DNA from: Bacteroidales bacterium UBA5515
GTDB lineage: Bacteria; Bacteroidota; Bacteroidia; Bacteroidales; P3
Direction of reading: 5' to 3'
DNA length: 64,000 nucleotides
Assembly (NCBI GenBank): GCA_002423895.1
Contig: DIOL01000026.1
Location: 5,065 to 69,064 of the forward strand
Positions 34,574-42,881 of the stretch are shown one piece after another. The notes under the pieces are model-generated. The model ran no database searches and was not told the DNA's origin. It was given only the letters and a program-made list of their open reading frames with translations. Each line of letters starts with the position of its first letter. The stretch's first letter is position 1. Both the position numbers and the translations under genes were made by a program.

Positions 34574-36910
34574 ATGAAAAAACAATCCATTTTCCTCTTT
34601 CTTGCATTTCTATTTTTCTCTTTAGGCGCTTTTGCGCAAACAGGAATGATTAAAGGTTTCGTTTATGATAAAAAATCAGGCGAGCCAGTAATGTTTTCTA
34701 ATATTTTAATTCAAAAAACCACCTATGGCTCAACGACCGATGATAATGGATATTTTGTAATCAACAAAGTGCCAAAAGGAGACTATACCCTTAGGGTAAG
34801 TTTTATGGGCTATGAAGAAAAGCTTATTCCTGTTACAGTTAAAGCAGGAGGAATACTTTCATTGAGAATTGAGTTAGAGCCAAGCTCCAAGATGCTTGAT
34901 GCCATAGTTATTAATGCTGAAAGACAGGCAGCAAGAACAGAAAGTCAGGTTTCCGTTGAGAAAATAACTCCAAGAGAAATAACACAAATGCCTTCAATTG
35001 GAGGAAATGCCGATTTGGCTCAATATATGCAGGTTTTACCAGGAGTTATCTTCACTGGTGACCAGGGAGGACAGCTATACATTAGAGGAGGTTCAGCCAT
35101 TCAAAACAAAGTACTCTTAGACGGAATGATAATCTATAATCCTTTCCATTCCATTGGACTATTCTCAGTTTTCGAAACAGACATAATTCGTTCAGCCGAC
35201 ATATTCACTGGAGGCTTTGGAGCAAGATATGGAGGAGCTCTTTCTTCCATTATGGACATAAGCACAAGAGAAGGAAACAAAAAAGAAACACATGGAAAGA
35301 TAGGAGCAAGCACCTTTGGAGCAAACATAATGGTTGAAGGACCAATCATAAAACAAGACTCATCAAGAGAAATGTCACTTTCATATCTATTCACAGCCAA
35401 AAACTCTTATCTGTCTCAAACCTCCAAATCAATTTACTCTTATATCGATGGCTCACTCCCTTACGACTTCTTAGACCTTTATGGAAAAATATCATTCAGC
35501 GGATATAATGGCTCAAAGATAAATCTCTTTGGCTTTAACTTCACTGACAAAGTAAGTCAATATAAATCCATTGCCAATTACGATTGGACAAACCAAGGAT
35601 TTGGAGCTAATTTCCTGCTTCTTCCAGGCAATACCACAGCACTTGTAGAAGGATTCTTATCCTATTCTGACTACACAATAAATATGGAAGAAACAACAAC
35701 TAAAAATGCCAAGTCAAGCAATATAGGAGGATTTAATGTAGGGCTGTCAGCAACAAATTTCTTTGGAGAAAACAAACTGATTTACGGTTTTGAAATGATA
35801 GGCTCCACAACCAACACCACCATAACAAAAAAAGACTCTCTAACATCTAAAACCACAAACAACACCGACTACTCAACAGAAGCAGGAGTGTATATACTCT
35901 TCAAAGGAATTTGGGGTAAGTTTCTTTATGAACCAAGCTTTAGAATAAACTATTATGGCTCACTAAGCAAAGGCTCACCAGAACCACGACTTGCACTAAA
36001 ATACAACCTGACTGATCGCATACGATTGAAAGCAGCAACAGGAAAATACTCACAAATATTTATTGATACAAAACCTAACTACGACATAGTAAATCTCTTC
36101 ACTGGCTATTTAACCATAGACCCAGAAATGATGAATATTGTAACTCAATTTAAAGGACAGGAAATAACATCCTATCTACAAACCTCCAATCACTACATCT
36201 TTGGAGTAGAATATGACTTAACCAATCGCATTACCCTAAATGTTGAAGGTTACTACAAAACAATGAAAGGATTAATATCTTTAAACAGATATAAACTCTT
36301 TGCCGATGACCAGGAACATAGCTCAACTGGAACAAGTCCAAAACCTGAATACATGAAAAAAGACTACTCCGTTGAGAATGGAGAAGCCTATGGAGTTGAC
36401 TTTAGTGCCAAATATGATGATGGAAGACTTTATGTTTGGACAGTATATTCTTATGGAAAAGTTACAAGAGAAGACCAAATGATTGAATATTTCCCTCACT
36501 ACGATAGAAGACATAATGTGAACGTATTGCTATCCTACCAGTTAGGGCTTTCTCGCTCATGGGAAGTAAGCTTTAGATGGAACTATGGAAGTGGATTTCC
36601 ATTTACTCCTAACAAAGGAGGTCAAGAACTCTTAGACTTCCAGTCAGGCATTAACTACGATTATTTATATGCCAATGGCTCACTTCAAATGATACTTGGC
36701 GACTACAACTCAAAACGTCTTCCTGAATATCACCGTTTAGACCTGTCAATAAAGAAACGATTTGAAATAAAAAGAGCAATCTTTGAACTTAACCTAAGCG
36801 TAACCAACCTCTACGACCGCAACAACCTATTCTATCAAGACAGAATAACAGGACAAAGAGTTAACCAACTACCAATAATGCCAAGCTTCGGCCTAAACAT
36901 TAGTTTCTAA
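34574..36910 (+). CDS. TonB-dependent receptor with N-terminal carboxypeptidase-like domain
   Basis: The 778-residue outer-membrane protein has a signal peptide (ending GAFAQ), a CarboxypepD_reg-like domain (about residues 22-110; GMIKGFVYDKKSGEPVMFSN then DNGYFVINKVPKGDYTLRVSF), a plug domain (about 120-230; YIRGGSAIQNKVLLDGMIIY, DIFTGGFGARYGGALSSIMD) and a beta-barrel ending NQLPIMPSFGLNISF. There is no SusD partner or sigma/anti-sigma pair nearby, so the ligand is unknown. The 3' half is noticeably richer in C-ending codons. Confidence 0.92.
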   Translation: MKKQSIFLFLAFLFFSLGAFAQTGMIKGFVYDKKSGEPVMFSNILIQKTTYGSTTDDNGYFVINKVPKGDYTLRVSFMGYEEKLIPVTVKAGGILSLRIELEPSSKMLDAIVINAERQAARTESQVSVEKITPREITQMPSIGGNADLAQYMQVLPGVIFTGDQGGQLYIRGGSAIQNKVLLDGMIIYNPFHSIGLFSVFETDIIRSADIFTGGFGARYGGALSSIMDISTREGNKKETHGKIGASTFGANIMVEGPIIKQDSSREMSLSYLFTAKNSYLSQTSKSIYSYIDGSLPYDFLDLYGKISFSGYNGSKINLFGFNFTDKVSQYKSIANYDWTNQGFGANFLLLPGNTTALVEGFLSYSDYTINMEETTTKNAKSSNIGGFNVGLSATNFFGENKLIYGFEMIGSTTNTTITKKDSLTSKTTNNTDYSTEAGVYILFKGIWGKFLYEPSFRINYYGSLSKGSPEPRLALKYNLTDRIRLKAATGKYSQIFIDTKPNYDIVNLFTGYLTIDPEMMNIVTQFKGQEITSYLQTSNHYIFGVEYDLTNRITLNVEGYYKTMKGLISLNRYKLFADDQEHSSTGTSPKPEYMKKDYSVENGEAYGVDFSAKYDDGRLYVWTVYSYGKVTREDQMIEYFPHYDRRHNVNVLLSYQLGLSRSWEVSFRWNYGSGFPFTPNKGGQELLDFQSGINYDYLYANGSLQMILGDYNSKRLPEYHRLDLSIKKRFEIKRAIFELNLSVTNLYDRNNLFYQDRITGQRVNQLPIMPSFGLNISF

Positions 36911-36990
36911 GATTTTCTTTGACTTTGACTTTGTCTTTTCTTTGAAAAGGCACAATTAATAATAAATATCAAATTGAAAATCTTAACAAT

Positions 36991-39339
36991 ATGTTAGAGA
37001 GTAATAATAGCCATAAAGCAAAGTTCTTATTCAAACAAATAAATTCTTCAATAATAGACTTATTATTTGTAATTCTATTATCAATATTGATTCTAATATC
37101 TCTTATCAATTTCTCTGGATTTCTTTTTACTAATTTTGGAGTACCAGAAAACCCTTTTTTGAATGATATTATTTTTAGAAAATTCCTAAATTCATTATTT
37201 AATATTACCCTTGTTAGTTCTCTTTTTAATTTTTTGTTTTTTAGTGTATTAAAAAAGGAATCTTTTGGGGAGAATATAGGCAATCTAAAAATTAAAGGAA
37301 ATAGTAAGTTAAAAACATACTTATTTAAAGGACTAACAAAATATTTATTTATATATCTTATTCCTATTTTACTCTTTTATTTTAATGCTTTTAGCCCACA
37401 AGCTATATTAATTTATTGGTTGTTATTTGCATTTATAAGATTATTGTTTTTATTAATTGTTAAGCGTAGTATATTTAATTATCTTTTTGGAATAGAAGTA
37501 GAATTAAATACTAATTCTAAAAGAATAAAAATAAGAACTGTTTTAATATCAACAATAATTGATGCTGGAGTTATTTATTCCATATCCTATTTTTTGTACA
37601 CAGTTCTCTTGTCTTTTATATATACTGATTTTTTTAATTTTCTAATCATAACTTGGATTGCTTATCAGCTGTTATCCTCTATTTTTAAAGGAAGAACATT
37701 TGGTAAACTGATAGTTGGCATTAGTTATAAATTGAATAATGAAGAAAAGAATTTAAGAGGAAAATTAATACTCAGTACATTAAATAAGATAATATTTGTT
37801 ATTCTTATACCTTATCTTATTATGTATTTACTGGGTATAAGAGAACCCTTTGCAGTATTTATGAATATTCTTTTTTTCTCATCATATTTTTCTCTTGTGT
37901 TTTTTATTGTTAAAGGAGAAAAGTTCTGGGATAAGTTATCAGATATAAGTTCTTTTTATTCAAAAGACAAAATAAGTACAAATATATATGCTTATCTGTC
38001 TTTATGTTTAGTTGTTTTAGTGTCTTTCTTTGTTTCACAACATCTTAATAATAAGATTCAAAATAATAACAATAAAATATTCGGTTTCAACTATCCATAC
38101 CAGTTTGCTGATAATAAAAATTATAATTCTTACAAGGAACATGCACAATGGGTAAAGAAACAACCTTTGTCATCAAAAGAATACATACTAAATTTATATA
38201 AGAAATATGATATTGTAATCCTTCATGAGAAATATCATGGAGAAATGACCCAGTGGGATTTGATAACTGAAATAGTAAAGGATACATCGTTTATAAATAA
38301 TGCAGGAGTAATTTTTACAGAATATGGAAGTGTTCAGCATCAAGATAAATTAGACAGTTTATTGCTTAAAAAATTTAATTCAGATGAGGAACTGGAAAAA
38401 GAGACAGCATGTTTGATGAACTTTATGACCTCAGGCTATTATTATTTTCTCAAGGATATTAATTTATTAAACAATACTTTAGCAGATAGCTTAAAAGTAA
38501 GAGTTAGATTTACCGATATGATTGATTGGGATTATTTTACCGAAGGAAACAGGTTTGATATTCCTGATATTGATAATCGTGACAGTTTAATGGCTCAAGT
38601 GGTAGTTGACTGGTATAAAAAACAAACACAAAATAAACAGAAAAATAAATGTTTAGTTATAACAAATTCTCGTCATGCTTTTGGTTATCCACAAGGAAAG
38701 GAGATATTTGAGAATCGTAAATACGAACATTTATTCTCTGGCAATGAAGGGCAATATATATTTGAAGGTATTCCGAATAAAACAGCCAATGTATTGCAGG
38801 CAGGAGCCCCTTTAAATGATGCTCGAATGTTCTTTGCCCCTTTATATAAGCCTGTAAATTCAGGAATTTGGGATGCAGCCTTTAAAGCCAATAATTATAA
38901 ATCAGTAGGATTTGATTTAGCAGGCAGTCCATTTGGATATGATGAGTTGGATATGTATCCATTAAGAGGAGCAAAGATTAAATATGGATATAAAGATTTC
39001 TTTACAGGATTAATTTTTACTAAACCATATGAAAAGCTTGAAACAAGTGGCTATCCTTATGAACAGTACGCCGCAAAAAAAGAAATGGAGTTTAAGAAAA
39101 ACAGTCCAAAATATAAATTAAAGAATATTGATTATTCTTTATTATCAACGGAATATAAAGATGAGTCGTTGACAAGACAAAGTATGATGAAATCAGAAAC
39201 ACCCTCTTTGTTGCATATATCTAATTATATGGGAATAATAATATTAATAATATCTACTGCCTTATCATTATTATTTTCTACTTATTTTTTAATAGTGAAA
39301 CTAATAAAGGGAGATAAAAATAAAACAGCCATAGAGTAA
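36991..39339 (+). CDS. membrane protein: tandem RDD domains fused to an EreA/ChaN-like domain
   Basis: The 782-residue protein starts with two RDD-like membrane domains (about residues 10-165 and 183-325). Each has a IIDxxxVxxxS segment, then FG..IGNLKI or FGKLIVGISY. Then a helix, and from about residue 390 a soluble domain containing YDIVILHEKYHGEMTQWDLI, VIFTEYGSVQ, LVITNSRHAFGYPQG, NKTANVLQAG and KSVGFDLAGSPFGYDELDM. A last membrane helix sits near residues 747-770. The soluble part resembles the erythromycin-esterase/ChaN-type fold by its GE-x-H-like motif, but this is a motif-based guess. The gene at 44564 encodes a paralogous soluble domain. Function unknown. Confidence 0.6.
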   Translation: MLESNNSHKAKFLFKQINSSIIDLLFVILLSILILISLINFSGFLFTNFGVPENPFLNDIIFRKFLNSLFNITLVSSLFNFLFFSVLKKESFGENIGNLKIKGNSKLKTYLFKGLTKYLFIYLIPILLFYFNAFSPQAILIYWLLFAFIRLLFLLIVKRSIFNYLFGIEVELNTNSKRIKIRTVLISTIIDAGVIYSISYFLYTVLLSFIYTDFFNFLIITWIAYQLLSSIFKGRTFGKLIVGISYKLNNEEKNLRGKLILSTLNKIIFVILIPYLIMYLLGIREPFAVFMNILFFSSYFSLVFFIVKGEKFWDKLSDISSFYSKDKISTNIYAYLSLCLVVLVSFFVSQHLNNKIQNNNNKIFGFNYPYQFADNKNYNSYKEHAQWVKKQPLSSKEYILNLYKKYDIVILHEKYHGEMTQWDLITEIVKDTSFINNAGVIFTEYGSVQHQDKLDSLLLKKFNSDEELEKETACLMNFMTSGYYYFLKDINLLNNTLADSLKVRVRFTDMIDWDYFTEGNRFDIPDIDNRDSLMAQVVVDWYKKQTQNKQKNKCLVITNSRHAFGYPQGKEIFENRKYEHLFSGNEGQYIFEGIPNKTANVLQAGAPLNDARMFFAPLYKPVNSGIWDAAFKANNYKSVGFDLAGSPFGYDELDMYPLRGAKIKYGYKDFFTGLIFTKPYEKLETSGYPYEQYAAKKEMEFKKNSPKYKLKNIDYSLLSTEYKDESLTRQSMMKSETPSLLHISNYMGIIILIISTALSLLFSTYFLIVKLIKGDKNKTAIE

Positions 39340-39412
39340 CCCAACTTATCTTTTAGTTTTTATCTTCGATGCTCTCGAACTTCGTTCTTCGGGTCACTTT
39401 TATAACCCCTCA

Positions 39413-39428
39413 TTCCCCTAAAGGGGAA
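39413..39428. repeat. dispersed palindrome TTCCCCTAAAGGGGAA, copy 3
   Basis: The block ATAACCCCTCA plus palindrome (39402-39428) matches 21268-21294 almost exactly, and the palindrome core matches 17304-17317. Confidence 0.8.
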
Positions 39429-39495
39429 GCAACTTTTACCTTTTAGTTTTTCACTTTTAGCTTTTATCTCCTATGCTCTCGAACTTAGTCCTACG

Positions 39496-39509
39496 TCCTC
39501 GCAATGACG
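39496..39509 (-). repeat. short dispersed-repeat relic CGTCATTGCGAGGA
   Basis: On the minus strand the sequence reads CGTCATTGCGAGGA, a string I recognise as the start of widely dispersed non-coding repeats in many bacterial genomes. The preceding ATGCTCTCGAACTT word occurs twice (near 39369 and 39472), so the block looks like overlapped partial copies. Confidence 0.5.
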
Positions 39510-39586
39510 TAAGAGCAAAAAATCTCAACACCTAAACCTCAATTTAAAAGTTAAAAATTAAAATTTGCAATTCTCAAAATAAAGTA

Positions 39587-39617
39587 TTGACTAATCAATA
39601 AAAATTTCGTATATTTG
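39587..39617 (+). promoter_or_regulatory. promoter at the head of composite repeat element, copy 2
   Basis: TTG at 39587-39589, 20-base spacer and TATATTTG at 39610-39617. It is followed by the same GCAAATACAAAA leader as copy 1 and then by the arrays at 39687-39928. Confidence 0.65.
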
Positions 39618-39686
39618 CAAATACAAAATATTGAAACTAAGTTCTTAGAAATTTAATTCAAAATTTCCCAATAAATTTTATTAAAA

Positions 39687-39755
39687 AAAGATGCACATCT
39701 TTTACCCCGAAAGATGTGCATCTTTTGGTATGAAAGATGTGCATCTTTCGAGAAT
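39687..39755. repeat. 23-bp palindromic array, copy 2 (three units)
   Basis: Units start at 39687, 39710 and 39733 with core AAAGATGnnCATCTTT. All three cores are intact palindromes; copy 1 has a change in unit 3. The leader before them (ACTAAGTTCTTAG and TTAATTCAAAATTTCCCAAT) is conserved between the two copies. Confidence 0.93.
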
Positions 39756-39760
39756 TAACT

Positions 39761-39928
39761 CCTTGTTTTATAATTTTATGATAAGGTTTTGTGAAAATAT
39801 ATCCTTGTTTTGTAAAAATATATCCTTGTTTTAATTTGCTGAAACGCTGTTTTAATTTGCTAACTCTTCGTTTTAATAAATTCTTTCTTTGTTTTTATTT
39901 ACTGAAACAAGGTTTTAATTTACTTAAA
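39761..39928. repeat. 21-bp array, copy 2 (eight units)
   Basis: Eight units of 20-22 bp start at 39761, 39783, 39803, 39824, 39845, 39866, 39887 and 39908, with the word CCTTGTTTTAATTT near-consensus. The second unit is 20 bp in both copies, which shows common descent. Copy 1 has five units. Confidence 0.9.
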
Positions 39929-39950
39929 TAAACTTTAAAGAGAGAAAAAA

Positions 39951-40045
39951 GTTAATCAAGTTAACCAAGTTAATCAAATTACCAAGAAAAAAAGTTTTTA
40001 AAAAATAAATAACTAAAGTTCTAAAAAATGGTTAACTTGATTAAC
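39951..40045. repeat. inverted repeat GTTAATCAAGTTAACC
   Basis: A perfect 16-bp inverted pair (39951-39966 and 40030-40045) separated by 63 bases. The left arm continues as a 9-bp tandem (GTTAATCAA, GTTAACCAA, GTTAATCAA). The right arm runs into TAGGTAACTTTTTT, so transcription from the left could form a hairpin and end there. Confidence 0.8.
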
Positions 40046-40220
40046 TTAGGTAACTTTTTTGAGACATACAGATAATTAAGTGTGTTTCCTTGTTTCCATG
40101 TTTTAATATGCCCCTTTTATTATTACTTTTTTGTGTAACGCTATATCAAAATGAGAAAGTAATAATAATGAAGACAAGATAATTATTCTATTATTTTTTC
40201 ATTGAGGGAATTTTACTAAT

Positions 40221-40283
40221 TAATACAACATATAGTTGCTAAATTACAACTATAAATAGAGTAATTACAACTATAAGTAATAA
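40221..40283. repeat. 21-bp array / candidate operator upstream of the XRE gene
   Basis: Three units start at 40221, 40242 and 40263. Units 2 and 3 share AATTACAACTATAA; unit 1 has an inverted counterpart (ATAGTTG at 40232-40238). The boxes CAACTAT at 40247 and 40268 are 21 bp apart, on one face of the helix, just upstream of the promoter of the regulator gene. Confidence 0.7.
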
Positions 40284-40287
40284 TGTT

Positions 40288-40321
40288 TTTGTAATTAAAA
40301 TTATGAATCATAGTATATTTG
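40288..40321 (+). promoter_or_regulatory. promoter for the XRE/pentapeptide gene
   Basis: TTTG at 40288-40291, 22-base spacer and TATATTTG at 40314-40321. Start would be near 40328, about 19 bases before ATG 40347. Spacing is at the long end of the consensus. Confidence 0.65.
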
Positions 40322-40346
40322 CAGCATAAAAATATAAATAATACAT

Positions 40347-41270
40347 ATGATAAATTCAAAACAAATTGGCAATAAGATTGTCTTAGCAAGAAAGAAAATA
40401 AATCTTTCTCAAGCTCAACTTGCTAAACTTTTATTCATAAGTTCGCAAGCTGTTGGAAAATGGGAGAGAGGGGAATCAATGCCTGATATAATAACACTTA
40501 ATCGTCTTGCTGAAATTCTTGAAGTTGATCTTAATTACTTTTCTTCTAATTCAGAATCCGATACCACTAAAATTCAGTCCGTTGAGTATTTGAATGAGAA
40601 GTCAGATATTCAGGTTTCTAATTTGCAGGAGGAAGAAGAACTAAAAACCTTTAATGGAAGCAATCTACCAAATATAGATTTTGCAGGTGTTACCTTACAT
40701 AAAGTAAAATTTGAAGGAAGTATGCTAAAAGGTTCTAATTTTTCAGGAGCAGACTTGACAGGTAGCTCTTTTAAGGCAAGCGATTTGCGTGGATCTAATT
40801 TTGACAGTGCAAATTTAACTAACAGCAAGTTTTACGCTCTTGATTTATTAGATTCTAGTTTCAAAGAAACCATTATTGTAAGTACAGAATTTAGGTCAGT
40901 TGGGCTAGCTGGGGCTAAATTCATTAATGTAAAACTGACTGATGCAAAGTTATTAGAGAGTGATTTAAGACAAACATTATTTGAAAAATGTATTTTTAAT
41001 GGAGTAGATTTAAAAAAATCCGACCTTAGAGGTTTGAGTCTTGATGAACAGACCTTTATTGGAGTAAAGTTTGATGGGACTATACTAAATAACGTGACTT
41101 TTAAAGGTGCAACATTAAAAAATGTATCTTTCATTTCTACTCATGCTTTAACTAATAAATATTACCGTGCTATAAAAACGATCTGCTTTGACGGAGCTAT
41201 GATGGACAAGGTAACCTATGCTGTTCTCAAAAGTTTTGATGCTAATTTATCTAACGTTACTTTAATATAA
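40347..41270 (+). CDS. XRE-type HTH regulator fused to pentapeptide repeats
   Basis: The 307-residue protein begins with a helix-turn-helix XRE domain (about residues 5-65; QIGNKIVLARKKINLSQAQL, SSQAVGKWERGESMPDI, LAEILEVDLNYF). It continues with about 40 pentapeptide-like repeats (residues 105-300, A(D/N)LxxSxF pattern such as SGADLTGSSFKASDLRGSNF), interrupted by less regular repeats. Pentapeptide proteins form a right-handed beta-helix, and some mimic DNA; here the helix could mediate oligomerisation or ligand binding. Two 21-bp spaced boxes upstream suggest autoregulation. Role unknown. Confidence 0.85.
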   Translation: MINSKQIGNKIVLARKKINLSQAQLAKLLFISSQAVGKWERGESMPDIITLNRLAEILEVDLNYFSSNSESDTTKIQSVEYLNEKSDIQVSNLQEEEELKTFNGSNLPNIDFAGVTLHKVKFEGSMLKGSNFSGADLTGSSFKASDLRGSNFDSANLTNSKFYALDLLDSSFKETIIVSTEFRSVGLAGAKFINVKLTDAKLLESDLRQTLFEKCIFNGVDLKKSDLRGLSLDEQTFIGVKFDGTILNNVTFKGATLKNVSFISTHALTNKYYRAIKTICFDGAMMDKVTYAVLKSFDANLSNVTLI

Positions 41271-41290
41271 TCAAGAATAAGCAAAATAAT

Positions 41291-41367
41291 ATAATTCAAG
41301 TAAAAGGGCTTAAAAAGTCTTATAAAATCTTCAAGTTCTAAATGGCGTTGATTTTGAAGTAAAACAG
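41291..41367 (+). pseudogene. relic of an ABC transporter ATP-binding protein N-terminus
   Basis: The frame from 41291 reads IIQVKGLKKSYKIFK and then stops. Shifting by one base at 41335 continues VLNGVDFEVKQ. Joined, they match the first 25 residues of an ABC ATPase just before the Walker A loop. One deleted base (AAGGTT to AAGTT) explains the frameshift. Walker A and everything after it are gone. Confidence 0.55.
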
Positions 41368-41490
41368 ACAGTGTTTCGTCCTACGGGATATATTATCCCT
41401 TATTATGTTTTATCAGGATTAAAAATCCTAAACTTTTAAGTCTGATACACAAAAATTTTGCAACTAATTGATTGATAGCTTCCATACACT

Positions 41491-41525
41491 ATTACACCCC
41501 CCTTAGTATAGTGTAATGGTGTAAT
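41491..41525. repeat. hairpin ATTACACC/GGTGTAAT
   Basis: An 8-bp inverted pair (41491-41498 and 41518-41525) with an alternative pairing TACACTA/TAGTGTA nested across it. There is no T tract. Confidence 0.5.
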
Positions 41526-41540
41526 AAGTTTAATAGGTTC

Positions 41541-41578
41541 AGACTTGCACTAAGACAAGTTTGCTTAGTGCCAAGTCT
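41541..41578. repeat. hairpin AGACTTGCACTAAG with a bulge
   Basis: AGACTTGCACTAAG (41541-41554) pairs with CTTAGTGCCAAGTCT (41564-41578), leaving one bulged C and a 9-base loop. It is REP-like: long stem, no T run, between the ABC relic and the next gene. Confidence 0.72.
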
Positions 41579-41640
41579 AAACTCTTGATTTATTAAAAAT
41601 AATTTAATTAAAACTATGATATAGTTTCCAATTAAATGTT

Positions 41641-41648
41641 TATCTTTG
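41641..41648 (+). promoter_or_regulatory. -7 box for the 41707 gene
   Basis: TATCTTTG at 41641-41648 matches TAnnTTTG exactly; no TTG-like -33 element at the expected spacing. Confidence 0.5.
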
Positions 41649-41706
41649 AGGTCTGAAAATGATTTAAAATTTAAATATTTATTAGAAACTATTAAGAACT
41701 TTTCTT

Positions 41707-42783
41707 ATGGCTAAAAATGTAATTTCCTTATTATTATTGTTTTTGCTTCCTTTTGGAATTTTTGCTCAAACAAAAAAGATTGAATTTTCTTATGAACCTT
41801 TAAAGGTGATAAGTAATGATATTTATGTTGATTCGGTTATTGACTCAAGGGCTGATAAATCGTTGATTGGGTTTGCAAGTTATGATAATTTGAAGGGTAA
41901 GATTAATTTAAAGAATGGTGCAAGTGAGGCTCTCTCAGGCTTTTTTAGATTTAATTTTCCAAACTCTTATGGCAATCTTCCTGTTGTTGTTGAGATTAAG
42001 GATTTGTATGTAACAAAAACTAAAACAGATTATTTCGACTCAATAAAAACTAATCTTAATCTTGTTATTCATTATAAGGTTGATGATTCAATTTATGCAC
42101 AATATCCTTATGAGGTTTCTTCTTCAATTAATGCTATTAATGGGTTTAAAGATATTGAGAAAGAGATTAGGTATTGTATTGAGATTGCTTTTAAGGGTTT
42201 TATTGTAGAGAATATTAAGCTTATTTATGACTACAAGTCTAAATTTAAAGATACACAAGAGGATTCTCCTTCAAAGGCAAGGGATATTGTTGATCCTTCA
42301 ATTAGTCTTAATTCAGAACAAAAATCACACAAAACATACTCCACTGCCGTTGGTTTGGTTCCAAGTATGGGTGCAACTTCTTTGGGTGTTTCGCTTAGTA
42401 TTTATAGTTTTGTTAATCAAAAAGAGGATCAAAAAATTCTCTTACCTATGGTGGTAAATATTGATTATCTAATGGTAACGGATTATTTTATCAGACAATA
42501 TGGTTATTCTAATGCTAAATTTTCTTATTACAAATTAGGGGTGAATCCTTTATTGAGAATTTATAAGAAAGCTTATTTTTCTTTTACAGGTCAGTTTGTT
42601 TTAGGATTTGATTCAATGGGAGGGGATACAAGGTTAGTTGTAGGTTTGAATTTGGGTCAAGGATTTTATTATTTCCCGAATAAGGGTTTTTATTGCGGAT
42701 TTGGTATTTATGAATATGCATCTTCATCAAGAGTTTATCCGTTTGATTTAGGTTTGAAATTGGAGTTTGGGGTGAAGTTTTAA
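41707..42783 (+). CDS. exported protein of unknown function with barrel-like C-terminus
   Basis: The 358-residue product has a signal peptide (MAKNVISLLLLFLLPFGIFAQ). Residues 20-165 are mixed alpha/beta (DSVIDSRADKSLIGFASYDN) and residues 205-358 are glycine/aromatic-rich beta strands of an outer-membrane type (YSTAVGLVPSMGATSLGVSL, ending LGLKLEFGVKF). I do not recognise a named family. It sits in the accessory patch after the ABC relic and before the S41-like gene, 98 bases from it. Confidence 0.6.
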   Translation: MAKNVISLLLLFLLPFGIFAQTKKIEFSYEPLKVISNDIYVDSVIDSRADKSLIGFASYDNLKGKINLKNGASEALSGFFRFNFPNSYGNLPVVVEIKDLYVTKTKTDYFDSIKTNLNLVIHYKVDDSIYAQYPYEVSSSINAINGFKDIEKEIRYCIEIAFKGFIVENIKLIYDYKSKFKDTQEDSPSKARDIVDPSISLNSEQKSHKTYSTAVGLVPSMGATSLGVSLSIYSFVNQKEDQKILLPMVVNIDYLMVTDYFIRQYGYSNAKFSYYKLGVNPLLRIYKKAYFSFTGQFVLGFDSMGGDTRLVVGLNLGQGFYYFPNKGFYCGFGIYEYASSSRVYPFDLGLKLEFGVKF

Positions 42784-42881
42784 AATAAACTATTTATTGA
42801 CAACCCTTGAAGCCAAAATCAATAATATCTTTACAAATATGATTTTTAGTTTAACAAAGTAATATAATTAGAAAATACATT

